A DNA stretch of 64,000 nt, from NCBI RefSeq assembly GCF_002979755.1, contig NZ_PCPP01000003.1, positions 62,001 through 126,000 of the forward strand. Direction: 5' to 3'. The position numbers were made by a program, and so were the translations under genes. The DNA comes from Chryseobacterium culicis. Lineage in GTDB: Bacteria; Bacteroidota; Bacteroidia; Flavobacteriales; Weeksellaceae. Shown piece by piece: positions 62,900-64,000 of this stretch (its first letter is position 1; every line of letters begins with the position of its first letter). The notes beneath the pieces were generated by a model that searched no databases, was not told the DNA's origin, and saw only the letters and a list, made by a program, of their open reading frames with translations.

Positions 62900-64000
62900 A
62901 TGAATACTGATATATTATTTAAACAAAGCATAGAGAATAAAGAAGACTTCTGGAAAGAACAAGCCAGACAAATAAAGTGGTTTGATTTTCCCCACCAGAT
63001 TCTTTCCAAAGACGAAAATGATTACCCCCAATGGTTTTCCGACGGGAAGCTCAATATGTGCTATTTGTGTATTGACAAACATATTGAAGACGGTTTTGGA
63101 GATCAGACTGCGATCGTTTATGATTCCCCTGTAACCCATCAGAAGAAAACCTATACATTCAGTCAGGCGAAAGAGGAAATTGCAAAATTAGCTGGAGGAT
63201 TGGTTTCTTTGGGGTTAAAAAAAGGAGATACCGCTGTCATTTATATGCCTATGATTCCGCAAACACTTTTTGCGATGCTGGCATGTGCAAGAATTGGGGT
63301 TATTCACAATGTAGTTTTCGGAGGTTTCGCTCCTCATGAGCTTGTTGTGAGAATTGATGACTGCAAACCTAAAGTTTTAATCACTGCCACTGCCGGAGTA
63401 GAAATTGCAAAAAGAATCCCCTACCTTCCGTTAGTGGAAAAGGCCATTGAACTGGCACAGGATAAAGTAGACAATATCGTTGTATACAATAGAAAACTGG
63501 TAGATAATCAGGACGAAATGTTTGATGGATTAATTGATTATGAAGAATTAGTAGAAAAATCAGCTCCGGCAGACTGCATTTCTGTAGAATCCACTCATCC
63601 GCTTTATTTACTTTACACATCCGGAACTACAGGTAAGCCTAAAGGTATTGTTCGCGATACCGGAGGATATGCTACTGCATTACAATTCTCAATGACTTAT
63701 GTTTATGGAGTAGAACCCGGTGAAACCTATTGGGCAGCTTCAGACTTCGGATGGGCTGTAGGACATAGTTTTTCAGTATACGGGCCATTAATCAACAGAA
63801 ACACAACGATAATTTTTGAAGGAAAACCCATTATGACTCCCGATGCTGGTACTTTCTGGAGAATTATTTCAGAATATAAAGTTTCGGTAATGTTTACCGC
63901 ACCTACCGCTATCAGAGCCATCAAGAAAGAAGACCCCAACGGAGAACTCGTGAAAAAATATGATCTGTCCCATTTCAAAAAACAGTTTCTGGCTGGCGAA
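62900..64000 (+). CDS. Short-chain acyl-CoA synthetase, truncated by window end
   Basis: 367 codons of an open frame, from ATG 62900 to the window edge, so the C-terminus is missing. AMP-binding motif YTSGTTGKPKG lies at about 239-249. The N-terminal region (WFSDGKLNMCYLCIDKH, IVYDSPVT) and VVFGGFAPHELVVRIDD are closer to PrpE/ACSS3-type propionyl-CoA synthetases than to classical acetyl-CoA synthetase. It converts a short carboxylate to its acyl-CoA. It lies beside the SSS-kinase/receiver genes, matching the CrbS-acs pattern in other bacteria. Confidence 0.9.
   Translation, partial: MNTDILFKQSIENKEDFWKEQARQIKWFDFPHQILSKDENDYPQWFSDGKLNMCYLCIDKHIEDGFGDQTAIVYDSPVTHQKKTYTFSQAKEEIAKLAGGLVSLGLKKGDTAVIYMPMIPQTLFAMLACARIGVIHNVVFGGFAPHELVVRIDDCKPKVLITATAGVEIAKRIPYLPLVEKAIELAQDKVDNIVVYNRKLVDNQDEMFDGLIDYEELVEKSAPADCISVESTHPLYLLYTSGTTGKPKGIVRDTGGYATALQFSMTYVYGVEPGETYWAASDFGWAVGHSFSVYGPLINRNTTIIFEGKPIMTPDAGTFWRIISEYKVSVMFTAPTAIRAIKKEDPNGELVKKYDLSHFKKQFLAGE

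Overview
The window reads as a chromosomal segment of a flavobacterium, most likely Chryseobacterium or a close relative in the Weeksellaceae. The evidence is low GC content, GLPGLI-family and type IX secretion (T9SS type A) proteins, a TonB-dependent siderophore receptor, two-component propeller kinases, promoters of the Bacteroidetes TAnnTTTG type, and an arginine operon built on the ArgF'-type (acyl-ornithine) transcarbamylase. Genus assignment is inference; no rRNA or ribosomal marker is present.

Layout. 1-3.6 kb: a GLPGLI protein, an orphan papain-fold toxin-like domain, and a lysoplasmalogenase/fatty-acid-hydroxylase pair suggestive of ether-lipid turnover. 3.6-9 kb: a tRNA-Ser(UGA) region that looks like a decayed island, with a serine-recombinase remnant, a second copy of the tRNA trailer/terminator, HAD and NUDIX genes, a 46-codon Arg-rich ORF, an AAA_13-type ATPase and an XRE regulator. 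9-12 kb: aspartyl protease, then repeat-rich spacers. 12-30 kb: mostly housekeeping and single genes (trxB, holA, HAD phosphatase, dienelactone hydrolase, T9SS protein, propeller histidine kinase with LytTR regulator, Ada/Ogt DNA repair, DinB, Crp/Fnr, a protease-like protein without catalytic aspartates). 29.7-34.4 kb: siderophore receptor, PepSY protein and esterase. 34.6-39.7 kb: uncharacterised small proteins and a rhomboid protease flanked by two copies of the carB 3' end.

39.7-45.6 kb: pyrB-carA-carB (first steps of pyrimidine synthesis), preceded by a promoter, a predicted 23-codon leader ORF and a strong intrinsic terminator 20 bases before pyrB, an arrangement like the enterobacterial pyrBI attenuator. 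A four-helix-bundle gene flanked by inverted repeats sits between carA and carB. 46.5-55.3 kb: one long arginine operon (GNAT acyltransferase, argG, argC, argD, argF', argB, argE', argH), which supplies every step from glutamate to arginine by a route with acylated intermediates up to citrulline. It diverges from an InsA-like zinc-ribbon/HTH gene. pyr and arg share carbamoyl phosphate and lie side by side with an Lrp-type regulator between them.

56-64 kb: porin, MHS-type transporter, small membrane proteins, a fused sodium-solute-symporter/histidine kinase, a receiver-only regulator and a short-chain acyl-CoA synthetase cut by the window end. Together they suggest sensing, uptake and activation of a short-chain carboxylate.

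Spacers carry several dispersed repeat families. The most notable are about 120-155 base imperfect palindromes whose ends resemble TTAAACCATTAAG/CTTAATGGTTTAA. All assignments rest on reading motifs; no database search was run.
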